A DNA stretch of 64,000 nt from positions 408,501 through 472,500 of the forward strand of contig JAIGNY010001237.1 of assembly GCA_020152595.1 (NCBI GenBank), in the 5' to 3' direction. This DNA comes from Chiridota heheva. Its lineage: Eukaryota > Echinodermata > Holothuroidea > Apodida > Chiridotidae. The position numbers and the translations under genes were made by a program. Positions 36,741 to 49,346 of the stretch are shown here, one piece after another. Each line of letters starts with the position of its first letter. Within the stretch, counting starts at the first letter, position 1. A model generated the notes under the pieces. The model did not search any database. It was not told the origin of the DNA and was given only the letters and a program-made list of their open reading frames with translations.

Positions 36741-37980
36741 AGATATGAGAATGATTTCATGGTTGGGAAAATGGTATCATCCCAACTTTTACTCATTTTC
36801 TTATAAAAAGGAGTTTCATGACCCAGATAAACTTTTCAGTCTAAAAGTATATATATTATCACCCAAGATGGTGGATTTATTTGTGAAATAAGTAAAATAT
36901 ACTTCATTATTTACTGTAGAAATATATGAAATGCTGTGTATGGTTATGATTTTGCACAACAGGTATATGGGATTTACACATACTAGTCAACAGGACTAAA
37001 AAGAATTAAAAAAGATACTGGTTTACCTTTACTTGAGACTGCCTCCTCCAGTGTTCACCTTTTTTCAAAATATTTTATAATAAATGCTACATGTAGATCT
37101 TCAATTCTGCTTTTTACACAATTTTTTTCGTTAAAAAATGTATCTTCATGGTAAAGTCTTTTGGTCAACCAAAATCTTTGCAAAGTTGCGTATCTTTGGA
37201 AAGTTACAATGGTATTGTTTTTTTGTGAGGGGGCTATGCATCAACATAGTAGCTCATTTGAAAGCTGACTTCAAGGTCTAAAAGATGGCTGGAACAAAAT
37301 TTCCTTTAAGAGCTAGATTATTTAAAAAATGTTGTTTCAAAATTGTCCAAAAATGGTAAATAACAGTGTAAAATGCCAAAAAATTTGAGATAGGTTTTGG
37401 CAAAATTTGATTAGAATTATAGTTTTGATATTCATGAATGACTTTCACCAAAAATAAAGCTCAAACTTTTTTGTAAGTTCATCCTGAATATTGATCAATT
37501 TGTTGGAAATTTTGGTGAAAATATCAAAATTACTCATGTTTGGCTCTATTTTACTCAGAAAAATAATATACCCTATCAAAACGGTTAGAAGATGTAAGAA
37601 TCAAAGTTCTTTCAAATGACATACAAATTACCTCCGTATCAGTTTGGTCTGGTCCTAAAATTATTTATTGAAAATTGCACTTCCAAATCAAGAAAGTCTT
37701 GTCGATCTGGCATTGAAGGGTTATCTGTAGTATTCAAAACATGTTGTATAGTAAGAATTTTAATTTTGAGGCAAGAAATATTTACAGGAGACAAACAATG
37801 GATCAGTAATCAACTCTTTTAAATAATCTTTTCCAGCCTTGATAGGATGATTTGAAAGACTATTTTGAACAAGAAGCTCATTGAAATCTTCTAATAGATG
37901 CATTGTGTGTGATGTCTGTGGATGTACCATAGTAGATGATAACACAATACTCCCCTCAGATGGACCACCACCACACCACA
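36741..37980. other. Intergenic, no gene recognised
   Basis: AT-rich with no recognisable element ends or coding motifs. AATAAA-like words near 37079 and 37450 could be distal polyadenylation signals for CMC1, but this is speculative. Confidence 0.35.
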
Positions 37981-38353
37981 AACCATGCTGAAAAGTTTCT
38001 CTTTTAGCCTACCTGCACCAGTCACCCGAGTTAATCCTGAAAACTCAGGTATGACAATTACCAGCAACCTGACTTCCTGTTCAGTGTATTGTGTTTCCAC
38101 TCCAAACAATGATTGTTTATCTGCCATTTCCATGCACACCACAGCCAAGTAGCCCAAGGCTATTTGTGTGTATAAGATTACACAAAGCCAGAGCTGAATA
38201 ATCAAGGCATTTTTGTGATTGAAATCACTGTTGTGTCTTAGTGGGAGAAGTTTGTTTTCAAAATGGTAGTAAAAATAACTATCATAATGCCTGAGGTGAT
38301 ACTGTGCATTAACTGTGAATGATTGACGGACCATTTCTCCTAAAGAAAGCTAT
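37981..38353 (+). repeat. Dispersed ~370-bp repeat, copy 1
   Basis: Matches 51943-52305 in the same orientation across the full length (catgctgaaaagtttctctt, then cacaccacagccaagtagcc, then accatttctcctaa). Indels that are not multiples of three mean the minus-strand frame over this copy is not conserved in the other, so it is not a gene. Confidence 0.85.
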
Positions 38354-38879
38354 TGCTTTATGTGACTGGCAGGCAAAGGGGTGGCAGGGAATGGGGTTAC
38401 ATGTAGTTGACCTGCTTTTGACCTTAGTTTTCATGAGATCAAACTAAATTGTAAGTCAGTTTTATGTTTTACCTACATTTGCATCAGTTTTGCTAACTCT
38501 TTCCAAGCAAGGCAGAATTACAAATGATGATCCAGCGATTCCTGTAATGAAAAGACAGAAGAACAAGGTTGTGACATGATCATTTTGCAGCCGTTCATTT
38601 TGCAAAATCTTACCCTCCTTACATCCCTGCTCCACTATTACACATATTCAAACAAAGACGTTGTCACACCTGATACACATGTATCGGTCCAATGAGCCAC
38701 AAGTTTCCTTAATTAGCTGGTTCTCTTCAATTTGAGACAAAAAGCCTGACATAATCCTTATTTTATATGATAGAATTAAAAATAACAACTCTTCTGACCA
38801 CATTTCATACCATCCAAAGCAATTTAAGACATTTTTGTAATTATTCAAACTTAAAAAATTGTAAAAACTAACACTATGA

Positions 38880-39300
38880 AAGCTGCCATTTTGATTTTAG
38901 AATATGCAGGAAATGATGTCATCAGCCCAAGAGGATGTTGTAATGCCTTTTTTTTTTTTTTAATCTATCTCAAGTTTTCTAGCTTAGGTTTTAACTGTTT
39001 TTCTTTTTTGTGTACACATGAAATTATCAAATGATATTGATAAAACTTTGTATCACGACATTTTGAGAAAAAAACTTGACTAAAATTTATAAAGAAATAC
39101 ATTATAATCCTTGTTGGGAAATTGTGATCATGCACAAGATTCTACTACAGAATTGAACAAAATGGCAGCTTCCATGTGTCGACTTCAAACATGAATAAAT
39201 TGAGACAGAAATAAGATTTTGACTTGCTGTTTTGGTAGTTGGTTTAGAGTTTATTCCTTTATCATATGAAATAATGATTGTATCAGACTGTCTCCTTTAC
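38880..39300 (+). repeat. Diverged relative of the 43507-44053 MITE
   Basis: Shares the right half of that element: aaaatggcagc, ccatgtgtcgacttcaaac, gaataaattgagac and a final gtctccttta. The left end is not preserved. The segment also holds an atgatgtcat word and a T-run near 38949. Confidence 0.55.
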
Positions 39301-39860
39301 ATGCGAGTAGGAGCAGCTTATTGGTTATTATAACTAAAAATTTGACTTAAGAAATTAGAATAGGAATCATTTCTTATTACATTTTTACAAAAGAATATAA
39401 AGATGGCCGGTTGTCTGCATGCTGTTGAAATTACTAGGTCACTTGAAAATCATTCATGTAGCAGGAATAATTGTTATTACTGACAAAATATCAAATTTCA
39501 AAATTTATCTGCAATAATTACATTTTGATTTATCAATCTGAATTTTACTGAAGATGTACAAATTGATTAATTATTCAAGAGAGGATAAATGCAATGACCG
39601 TTGTCAAAAACGTCTTTTACCTTGCATTCTTTTATCACAAGATGTAACTACATTTTTTTGGGATCTGTTTACGTTTGTTAAAATAATTTCGTGATCTGTT
39701 TACGTATGTTACTTTGGTTCTTTTTGCGCCCAAACACTAATTGATTTTCTTAACTTTTAAGGTTTCTTTTATTGTGCATGGGGAGTAGAATCTTATGACA
39801 TATGCTGCATTTGATTATGAAGAAAACAATTACCATGTTAGACATAACAAGTGCCTGGGG

Positions 39861-39936
39861 ATCTTACGAGATACAATTTTACTACTTTTTAGGCTAAAAT
39901 CTTACGAGATACAATTTTACTACTTTTTAGGCTAAA
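39861..39936 (+). repeat. Perfect 38-bp tandem duplication
   Basis: Two identical adjacent units beginning atcttacgagatacaatttt. The perfect identity suggests a recent duplication or an assembly artefact. Confidence 0.85.
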
Positions 39937-40542
39937 AAATGTCTTCCTAATAAGCGCCCATGCTCAGGAGTCATGTACGTGAAGCAATAAAAGATGGCCC
40001 TGTTCTAAGTAACTAACACAAATTTCTTCTCCCTGTATTACAGGGATTTGGGATAAGGTACGAAAAAAGTATGGAACATAAATACATATGAACAGCATTC
40101 ATTTATGTTGGGATATCTTATCAGTCAAAAAATGTTGGGTGGCGTTTATTAGAGCAGGGGCACTAGTATGTCGAATACAGCAAGTGCTGTAGAAGCAAAA
40201 CCATTTAAATTTTAAAAGAAACCCATGGTTTGTTTTTTAATGATAAATACGTACAAAAAAAAAAACCAGAAGGGTCAAAATGTGTTATGTCGGGCACCAA
40301 AATGTTTAAATTTTGGTCATTTTTGCCAGTATTTTCTTTCTTTTTTTAATCAGATTTTTAAACAACTTAGGTAATGTTGTTTCTGTGTACATAGAGCTAT
40401 CAATTAACTATGGTCCACAAATATACTGACAACTGTGATGAAACTGTGGGGTAAAATTCTCACTCATAACAGCTTTTTGCACCTTTTAGGGTGTAAGGAT
40501 TTGGCAACAAATATCGTAAAAGGGATAGGTAGGCAAGCAACA

Positions 40543-40945
40543 TTAGAAATGCCTTCGCTTAAAACCAGGAACATCTCAACCTGCCCTCAAATGGAGCAGG
40601 GCTGGTCAAAGAAAAAGTTATATATTTCTTTGTTTTCCAAACCACAAAGCTGTATACAGTTTCACCTCTTCAAGGCTCCCTCAAGATAACAACTACCACT
40701 GGTGTTACATGGTATTTTTAGTCACACACATCTGAATATATTGGCAATCCTTTGTAATATAAGTAGTAACCGTAATTAATGCTGGCATTGTTTGTCTTTG
40801 CTGCTGGGGAAAGGTGAAATGAACTATTGAGCATGGCACTATTTATACCTCAATGTTATGATGCAAAGTTAATCTTGTGCAAATGATGTGGTTAATTTGT
40901 TGCTTCAAAATTGCAGGCCAAATTTTAAAGCAGTGCCTTTACTAA
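40543..40945 (+). mobile_element. 403-bp MITE, copy 2 (inverted relative to 34299-34705)
   Basis: Ends TTAGAAATGCCTTCGCTTAA and, on the other strand, TTAGTAAAGGCACTGCTTTA are imperfect inverted repeats. The body is ~85-90% similar to copy 1 (aaccaggaacatctcaacc, gtatacagtttcacct, ggtgttacatggtattttta). No clear target-site duplication. Confidence 0.75.
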
Positions 40946-41062
40946 TGAACTTGACTGTATCAACTGTGATTTCTGAAAAGCACTGCAAAAGTAAAAATTG
41001 TCTCTCTAATAGGAGCTTGACTGGGAAAACACTTTTTTCAATGACTTTAGGTTTGTTTTTAA

Positions 41063-41368
41063 TTGCTTTCTAACCATTACGCCCAATCTTCGGTACAAAT
41101 TTTCAGTCTTTTACCTGCAAGAACCTCCATTTTGGCAGGTATAACCATGGAGCTATCAACTGGTATAACTTTTAGACTGCTAGAAGCATTCAAGAAAGCC
41201 ACCACTGATAGTTCAGTGATTTTACGCATTAGTAATTACACTCCCAATCATCTATATGCACACAATGGAACTGATTGTGAAGGGCCAGGTATTGTGGATT
41301 CAAGTTTGGTTACTGCAGGGCCGAGTCATGCGTGTAATGTGGGGCTGAGGATTCATTTTGACTTTTAA
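41063..41368 (+). pseudogene. Possible actinoporin-like domain exon fragment
   Basis: An open frame whose middle (SILAGITMELSTGITFRLLE, then ILRISNYTPNHLY) resembles the start of the actinoporin/AF-domain fold: a hydrophobic segment, an amphipathic helix, then a first beta strand with an (I/V)xISNxT-like turn and a later proline-glycine region (TAGPSHA). That fold occurs in pore-forming toxins of sea anemones and in non-toxic relatives in many animals. Only the N-terminal half is present. A donor-like GT (atgcgt|gtaatg near 41333) could end an exon, otherwise the frame stops at 41366-41368 inside a dispersed repeat. No downstream exon was found. It may be a pseudogene fragment or chance resemblance. 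Confidence 0.3.
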
Positions 41369-41452
41369 AAGGATGTTTAACACAGTGAGTTATAAATACT
41401 GTTGAGTTTGGATGCATTGGACTGAACATTTATAGCCAGAGTTATTCATCAT
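41360..41452 (+). repeat. Dispersed repeat, copy 2
   Basis: Partner of 8720-8810, same orientation, about 80% similar (ttttaaaaggatgtt, cagtgagttataaa, gttattcatcatg). Confidence 0.65.
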
Positions 41453-42985
41453 GTCATTTGTGTCACATATTTGCATTAATTATAAAATTCAATCAGGCAT
41501 AAACTGAAAGTCTTAATGCTATTCCAAAATCAGTGGCAACTTGGAGCAGAACAGAGTTTGGTGGGCACATTCTGATTTAATTGTACCTTTAAAGGGAAGA
41601 AAAGGGGACAGGCAAAAGTAAAAGCTTTTTGTTTGATGGCATTTTTCAGGGTTATATCTTGAGAAAGCACAAATTGACAAAATTTTCAATCTTTTTAAGG
41701 AATCACAGATCAACAAAATTTTAATGTTTCCATTTTTATGTCATTTCTGGTAGCCTTTAACAAAAGGTCCGTCGGGTCTACAGAAATTAAAACAGGATTA
41801 AGGACACTTTTTCATTAGTTGAAAGGGCACAAGAAATGGCAGGACGTTCCCCCTTCCATTTCTGTTCTGGCACCTGTCCAAAATATACCATCTTCCTACG
41901 AAAGCATGTTCCTTTAAATATATTCTCGTACTCGACGCACCAAACTTTCAACATAAAAAAAAGAACAGGTCTACAAGATTTCTTTTCTTTTTTGCTAGAT
42001 TTATTTCTGGTGTTATTTTATTTAAGGCACATTTGGTGGTTACACAATGCATAGTCTACAATTGCATATTACTAATTATATGTTCAGAAATCTGTGCAAA
42101 CTTAAAATACAAATACATTACCACATAACAAATGACATCACACAAATCAATTTCTAAATAAAATACTGCAAAACTGTTGTCTCTGAAACAGAAAGTGACA
42201 TAATAGTTGAGACTATTTTCTGATAATCTTCAGAACAGAACATGCAGATTAAAATTACCAGATGCAACATACTTTAAAAACTGAAATTAAAATGAAAATT
42301 CAAAACAATGAAAAAGTGATTTAAAACAATAACAATTATGAAAACAATATGATTATCTTTCTGGGTACAACAGCTATGTTACACTCTGTAAACATTTTTA
42401 AGTGCTCTACCTACTATAAAAATCATCGGCGAAAGACCCTACACCAAACTACCTCAACATGGTCAATTTGAAATAAACTTGTTTGTTGAGGGTTTAATGG
42501 CACTGCGAAAGTCAAATGTGCCAGAAGGGTATTAACAAGTGGAATAGGTTGCTGTTCCCAAATAACATATCCCTGCTGTTACGGAAGAAACTAATGATAA
42601 CATTGGAGAAATTTTTCTTAGAGAGATCTGAGATAGGGGGGTGATCTAAAATTTAAGTATAAAGGGCAGATTAAGAGGATATGATTGATCAAAGTTCAGT
42701 ATTGCAGGTAGGTACAAAATTTGGGAGAGCCTGATAAGAGGGGGAAAGGAAAATACATCTAAATATATATTATTTAAAATAAATTTGTAACCTGACAAAC
42801 AAGTCATCTAAACCTTAAAAATTAGTCAGTTTTGTCCCTCTGCATAAAAGTTATGAAACAGTACAAAAATGAGGTAAGTAATCTGAAATGTATCATTTAC
42901 ACAACACGGGATAAAAAGACAAACAAATTCCTGGTAGATTACAACACAACACAATGTTATAACTAGACATACCAGTGCAATATCA
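41453..42985. other. Intergenic, no gene recognised
   Basis: AT-rich, with no element ends or coding motifs noticed. Confidence 0.4.
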
Positions 42986-42989
42986 ATAT

Positions 42990-43215
42990 TGGAGACTGGA
43001 GAGAGACGGCCTTGGATGAAACAGCTGTGGAAAGCTGCAGTAGTAGAAAGAGATGGAAGAATTTGCTTAGAGAAGCCTCAATCAATGCATCCAAAAGAAA
43101 GAAGCGTTAAGGTATGGGGCCTAGGATGGAACAGCTGGGGAGAAGCTGCAGTAGTAGCAAGAGACAGAAACAGGCGGGAAAATTTGCTTATAGAAGTGAG
43201 GAGAAAGGAGCAGTA
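42990..43215 (+). pseudogene. Possible C-terminal remnant of an L1/RTE-like LINE
   Basis: A 75-codon frame carries WGEAAVVARDRNRREN and an internal degenerate repeat of the same motif (LWKAAVVERDGR). This W-x-x-AA-x-x-ARDR-x-x-W-like pattern recurs at the C-terminus of RTE/L1-like polyproteins. No reverse transcriptase motif remains upstream, so the assignment is weak. Confidence 0.35.
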
Positions 43216-43506
43216 AAAGGTAACGATACCCTGTTGAATTCAGGATACAAAGTTACTAAGAAGTTTGGCTTATTAGAATGGTGTAGAAACTCAACAGTAG
43301 GAGTGATGTCAACAACAATGTTGTTTATCTCACATAAAAGCTTGACTTATATTTTACCACAGACTTCTACACAAATCAAAATCACACCTTAAGCTTGAAT
43401 TCTTTCTTCATGAAATTAGGGACACTGTTAGAGCTATTTTAATACTTGTATTTGTCACACACTGGATTAAAATGCTTTGCCAGTAAACTTGTCCTCTTAA
43501 GTGAAA

Positions 43507-44053
43507 TTAAGGGAGACATAAAGCCTAGATTTTCTTCATTTGCTATGACAAATAATAATTAGAAGTCATCTAAAGAAATTTCACATTGTACAAAACAATT
43601 AAGCATATTTTCCAATTTATTAAAACATTGATTCTGTCAATATAAACTTACATGGAGCGGCCCATTTTTTTCATATGCCCTCTGATTATGATGTCATACA
43701 CCCAGTGCCTATTAGAATATTAATGTATTTCCCTGTAATCTATTTCAAATTTTCCAACTTCCCTTTGCATAGGTCTTTGAATTTTTGTTTGTATATAATA
43801 TTAATGATTCAAACCCTTAGAACCTAATGTCAAAGCATTTTTGGAAACAAATTTGAAAAAATTTTCTAAAGAAATCGATTGTGTGCTAGCACAGTGCAAA
43901 TTAAGTGGCATGATTTCAACAAAATGGCAGCATCCATTTTACTTCAAACTTGGATGACTTAAGAATGGAATAAGATTTTATGATTGCATATTTGTTTTTT
44001 TAAATTCTTGATCATATATAAAGTTAAAATATTTGACTTTATGTCTCCTTTAA
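43507..44053. mobile_element. 547-bp TTAA-bounded MITE
   Basis: Left end TTAA-GGGAGACATAAAGCC, right end read inward TTAA-AGGAGACATAAAGTC. The terminal repeat matches at 13 of 15 positions and both sides carry TTAA, as for piggyBac-type insertion. A diverged relative lies at 38880-39300. No transposase. Confidence 0.75.
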
Positions 44054-44394
44054 GATTGTTAACTTAATACCAAGTCATTTGCAATCATATTAGCTGGTAG
44101 TTAATTGCTATGTACGAGTTGTAAAAGATGAAGTGAATTCCACAGAACACATGAATATCTCTATATGTTATTCCTCCCACAAGCTGACCTCTGAGCAAAA
44201 AGTAGTCTGAAATTTGAAGAGTACAGTACATGCAGGATACAATCTCAATAGCTGTATGTGTTCCACCACACAGGATTCCAATATCAAAACTTAATTCCCA
44301 AGATAGGAGCTTGAGAAAACTATACAAAAAAAAGGCACTCAGGCTCCAGCTGCCAGTCACATTAAACAACAAAATGGGCAGTAAATTATTTCAA
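44054..44394. other. Short intergenic stretch
   Basis: A 95-codon minus-strand frame (44085-44372) has no recognisable family and is not called. Nothing else seen. Confidence 0.35.
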
Positions 44395-45372
44395 CAGAAA
44401 TAAGATGTAAACACTTAAATAATCTCCTTACCTAATGACATGCAGCATACATCGTCTTAAGACAAGTCATTATGTAAATTGTGAGTCAATCCGTCGATTG
44501 TGACATACAGTAAACCCTGAGCTTGGGGTCAGATTGCGAGTCAATACGTAGATTGTGAGTCAATGCGGGTCATAGATTGAGTCAATACATAGATTGAGTC
44601 AATACATAGATTATGAGTCAATATGTAGATTGTGAGTCAATATGTAGATTGTGAGTCGATACATAGCTTGTGACATTCAATATATAGCTTGAGACAGTCA
44701 ATACATGGATTGTGAGTCATTTGTCAATATGCAGAGTCAATATGTAGATTGTGAGTCAATACATAGTCATTTGTAGCTTGAGACAGTCAATACATGGATT
44801 GTGAGACAGCGTAAGTCAATACATAAAGTCCTGATCGTGAGTTATAGATTGTGAGTCTTAAACCCTGAGATTGACGTCTTCTTTTTAAGCCATGATAGAA
44901 TGATCCAAGTAATGGAAATAAGATGTAAACACTCAAATAGTCCCTTACCTAATAACATGCAGTATTCATCTTCTCAAGACAAGTCAATATGCAGATTGTG
45001 AGTCATTATGTAGATTGTGAGTCAATACGTAGATCGTAAGTCAATACATAGACTGTGACAGTCAATACATAAACCTTGAGATTGTGGTCTTCTTTCTAAG
45101 CCATAAAAGAATGATCCAAGTAATGGAAATAAGAGTCAATCAAATAGTACCCTTACCTAATAACGTGAGTCAACATTATGTAGATTGTGAGTCAATACGT
45201 AGATATGAGTCACTACATAGTTTGTGACAGTCAATATGTAAACCCTAAGATTGTGGTCTTCTTTCTAAGCCATGAAAGAATGATCTAGTAATAAAAATAA
45301 GATGTAAACACTAAATAGTACCCTTTTACCTGATTACATGCAGCATTCATCTTCTCAAGACAAGTCATTAGA
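44395..45372 (+). repeat. Compound minisatellite with nested periods
   Basis: The short unit is ~19 bp (gtcaatacatagattgtga and variants), present dozens of times. It is embedded in a larger block of 170 to 480 bp that repeats about four times, each containing cctgagattg, cttctttctaagccat, gaatgatccaagtaat, gatgtaaacactcaaatag, cttacctaataacatgcag and cttctcaagacaagtcat. Variation in large-block length comes mainly from the number of short units. Confidence 0.88.
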
Positions 45373-45659
45373 TTGTGCTGGTATAGCCTGGAGTGAAAGC
45401 TGGTGTGTTCAGGATTTTATTTACTGCAATGTGCATACAGTGTAGTATACTCGACATAATATTATTACACAAGGCTTGTGCAAGTTCACTTAAAGCTTGA
45501 TGACAATTTGAATATGGGGACAAATTATGAATTAAAATTTCCTTCAAAATATAGCTCTTTGAATCTTAGGGCTGACAAATTGATTTAAAAACTGCAGGTT
45601 AATTCTATTTATCAGAATAACTTGTTCATACAAGCACTTGTTAGAATGAAAATAAATCT

Positions 45660-45790
45660 GCATGAAATAAACAGATGACAGGGGAGGAATAAACAGATGA
45701 CAGGGGAGAAATAAACAGATGACAGGGAGGACATCATGAAGGGTACAGGGAGGACACCATGAAGGGTACAGGGGAGGACATCATGAAGGG
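45660..45790 (+). repeat. Short minisatellite, 22-23 bp units
   Basis: Three units of aaataaacagatgacagggg are followed by three of aggacatcatgaagggtaca. It lies at the left edge of the hAT-like element at 45793. Confidence 0.85.
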
Positions 45791-45792
45791 TG

Positions 45793-46302
45793 CAGGGGTC
45801 AAATTAGCCACTGTTCCAAAAACAGTGCTTTTTATGCAGGAACAGTTAATTTTCAAGCATTACTGTTCCAGTGGAACAGTGTTCTTTTTACAACATGTGA
45901 CATCATTGGTTACTAACTTGATTTCTGCTCAGAAAAAGTGCATGTTGTCAAACAAGATGATCATGAAAAGAATTTCCTTCAGAAAGAAAAATCTTCTCCC
46001 ACCTTGCCTGCAATTGTCATCCCAAGTAACCATGAATACACATATGCAAGGTTGTTTGCAGGCATATGACTGGACTCAACTGGATGCTACATCATGTAAT
46101 ACTAATAACTGACATACATACTGTATATGCACATAATGATTATTGACCAATAAAGTAGTTGTAAATTAAGCCCATTGTGAAGAAAGGTATTTGTCCTGTT
46201 ATCTGCAAAAAAGTTAGAACAGTAATGTCTGATCCGGAACAGATTATTTGAGAATGTACTGTTCTGTGGTACAGTGGCATAAAATTTAAATTTCAATCCC
46301 TG
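45793..46302. mobile_element. 510-bp hAT-like non-autonomous element
   Basis: Ends CAGGGGTCAAATTAGCCACTG and, inverted, CAGGGATTGAAATTT followed by GCCACTGTACC. CAG-starting ends suggest hAT. Flanking octamers gaagggtg and ggagggac match only at 5 of 8, so the duplication is not convincing. The right half recurs at 52478-52711. The interior holds several aacagt/actgttcc inverted words and no transposase. Confidence 0.6.
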
Positions 46303-46874
46303 GGAGGGACCACATGTGTGGTAATCTTCACAGAAAGTTAAGCTCACTGTGGGATCAAAGGAATATTCCCATGAATTTTCCTATATATGATACAGGACTA
46401 TTAAAGAAACAATTTGGTGCAAAGATGTTGATTTTTGTTCTTTTCTTTTCTGTTTCTGTTTCGGGAATTATTGCATTTCAAAGATTGTGCCAGTGTGTTG
46501 AAAAGTGACCTCACAGTGAACAGTGTGATGTCATGAGTAGTCAAGTACAGATGACACAACAGTCATTAATTAACCTATACCAGAACTTGGGACTGACAAA
46601 TCTGCAGGCACAACTAGGTGAAAGGATTTTTCAAACCTGTATATTAGCTTGCTGTATGTTATTAGTTACATTACGAACTTATCATGCTATTGCTTTTACC
46701 CCACAAGTCCCGACTGTTTACTACATTTTGATCGGGAGATTATATTTCCAACCCCCAATATATGATATCCTTTTCTTAAATCAGTAACACAAAACCACAA
46801 CTGCTACAGTGACGGTCATACACAAAGCCAGTGTTATGTGAATTGACCACTTATCAACTTATCCTACTGCATAC

Positions 46875-47012
46875 ATGGAGCTTTTGTGTAAAAGTGCACT
46901 CAAGCAAAGAGAGGATGAGATTGAGCTGAATGAGGCCAGGGGTACTATCCTTGAGGAGGCCAGGGGTACTATCCCGGATGAGGCCTCATTGATGCAGATG
47001 ATTTGCAACTAA
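46875..47012 (+). pseudogene. 45-codon coding-like frame with internal duplication
   Basis: Frame MELLCKSALKQREDEIELNE and onward contains a 21-bp tandem duplication that repeats EARGTI. Codon-like texture and an open, in-frame lead-in (TYPTAY) suggest a former exon. No acceptor or family could be assigned and it may be noise. Confidence 0.2.
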
Positions 47013-48365
47013 AACTTCAGTGGATTTGAGGGGTGTTCATTTTTAATTGTGGTTTCATGAGAAGGGGCTGGAAGACCAATCTTTAATAGCTTTGGAAGTT
47101 CATCATGTACCTTGTGAAGAGCTTTCTTTGGGCAGAGATCTTAAATGAACTTCATCTGCTACACATTATTGCTGCTGTCTGCATAATGTATAGACATTCC
47201 ACTCAACCCCCCCCCCCCCTCGTACCCCCTCCTCTACTTTTCTGTTGTTATCATTTTGTTTGTTATTTTTTGGGAAAATAACATACATTAGTTTATTCCT
47301 TTAACGTTTCCCCACCCCACTCTCGGTAGACAAATCCTGCCTATCAATTCAAAATGGAAAACACATGGAAAATTAATCACAAAGCAGTAATGGTCGAGTG
47401 AAGACAATATCTAAAACAATAACATGAGGATTCTGGTCTACAGTGGGATATTCCTGCAACAAACATTTGCATCTCTTATCAATTCTGAAAGTATTAGCTC
47501 ACGTTGAATCAAATCAAATATAAAGTAGGAGACACTACTACTCACAAGTTGCAGTTTTTCTCTTGGTATAAATGTACAAGATATCTACGCACACAGCTAG
47601 GTAAATAACACAGATCATATCAATACTACTGATTACGCTGTTATAATATCATGATTAAAATATTTATAATAAAATACATGCATAGTGCAATTAACTACTT
47701 GCTTGTTGTGCAGCTTAAAAATCTTTCACACTTACAAAAACTTGTCTGTCCTTTCTTTGATATACAAGTACTACATTAATGATCAAACACACACATATTC
47801 TAAAAATAGTTTGATGAAATGTTTCACTTTATGGATAACCGTGCAAGAATAGTAACATAAATTTGTTTTAACATCATTCCACATTCATAAATTGCATCAT
47901 TTTATTTTGAACCATTTTCTATTGATTATGGTGATATCTCTTTTCCCACAATATGAAATATGCATCTTGCAAGATATCGCGATACCAAAAACGTATATTC
48001 AACTAAGAAATTTTTGCGCAACTAGGCTAGGCAACTTGGTACATTACAATTATAATGTTACGTGTTCAAATCTAAAAGTCAAGTTTAGGCCATTAAAAAT
48101 GTGCAAAAATAGCCTAAAACATAAAAACAACTAATTAAAAATCATGCTCCATCACCCCACACTGGCACGCTCCGATGTAAGTTTGCAAAAAGCCACTCAG
48201 GCTCTCACTTCGATGATTCATGTTCACGTTGGCTGAAATACCAAACAAGTGTGTGATGCATGATGAATGTAATAGTCACGCAATCATGTCGTCTGCCAGA
48301 TTTGCAAACCATTTTTTCTTGTGATCATCATGTGGAGTAAACTGTAACTCCATGATCATATAATG
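47013..48365. other. Intergenic, no gene recognised
   Basis: Includes a C-run at about 47208-47219. Otherwise AT-rich without recognisable structure. Confidence 0.4.
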
Positions 48366-48545
48366 TTAGTGTGCCGTGACTTAAGTTTTCTTGAAAAGTA
48401 TCGTGATATAAGATATATCGCGATATACGATATATCGCGATATACGATATATCGCGATATACGATATATCGCAATATACGATATATCACAATATTTTTCA
48501 CCACAATAATCGAAATGTAATAAAGCAATGTCATAACAGCACTAA
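48366..48545. mobile_element. hAT-like MITE with TATCGCGATA tandem core
   Basis: Left end TTAGTGTGCCGTGACTT, right end inverted TTAGTGCTGTTATGAC. The core is a perfect-looking run of gatatatcgcgatatac, ~18 bp, about five units, each palindromic around TCGCGA. Same family style as 56124-56531. Confidence 0.6.
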
Positions 48546-49108
48546 TTCTCTTATAACAGTATGTATAAATTTTGATACATTTCACCTTATCTAAATTTTC
48601 AAATTACTGAAATGCTGATATTTCTAAATCAATGTTACACTTGGTTGAAATTACCTTCCATTATCATCTAAATTAAATCATTATCATCTCTTGATAAGGT
48701 CTTTCCTTTCCAAAAATTGATAAGTTTCAAATGAAAATTCTTGATATTTGCATTACTGTAGGTAAAGAAATTTTAAAATCTTATATTGTCTTAACATTAA
48801 CATACATTTTTAATACAATGTACAAGTTTGGAAAAAATCAGGAATATTATATTTTACAACTGGTAACAGGAACAAAACAGTGTCATGCAAGTATTCAAAT
48901 CATTTGATATTTAAATGGAAAATTCCCATCAGTCTACAAATGGCCAGAAATTTTAGCCCAAATGTTGCAATATTCAAATTCATGGATTTTCATAACTGTA
49001 CATAAAATCAATGCATTTTAACCTTCTGCTCCATTGGAGGGGCAGGCACCACTAATGCAATTATTGAAGGGAAATTGTCATTGCTTTCAATCTGTCACAA
49101 ACTTCACA

Positions 49109-49346
49109 TTAAAGGAGCACTCGACCGAAAAGTGAGGGCACTCGTTTTTACGAATTTTACAGATATATTGTCCACAACAGATCGATAAACTTCATGCCTC
49201 CATAGCCACAGTCAGCATTAGGGCAAAGGCCACTTGAATATTCCTATTAACCAGAAAAATGCTATACTGCTGCATGCTAGATGAGCATTTAAATTTTGGG
49301 GACCCCTAAAAATATGCCCTCACTTTCCGGTCTAGTGCTCCTTTAA
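49109..49346. mobile_element. 238-bp TTAA-bounded MITE
   Basis: Left end TTAA-AGGAGCACTCGACCGA, right end inverted TTAA-AGGAGCACTAGACCGG. The terminal repeat is ~28 bp with about 26 matches and continues through AGTGAGGGCA. TTAA flanks both sides. No coding capacity. One of the cleanest MITEs in the window. Confidence 0.85.

Noticed and set aside
37891-38334. 147-codon minus-strand frame
   Set aside because: It overlies a dispersed repeat whose second copy has frame-changing indels, so the frame is not under selection.
44085-44372. 95-codon minus-strand frame with hydrophobic stretches
   Set aside because: No recognisable family and no splice or start context; it adjoins a MITE and a minisatellite.
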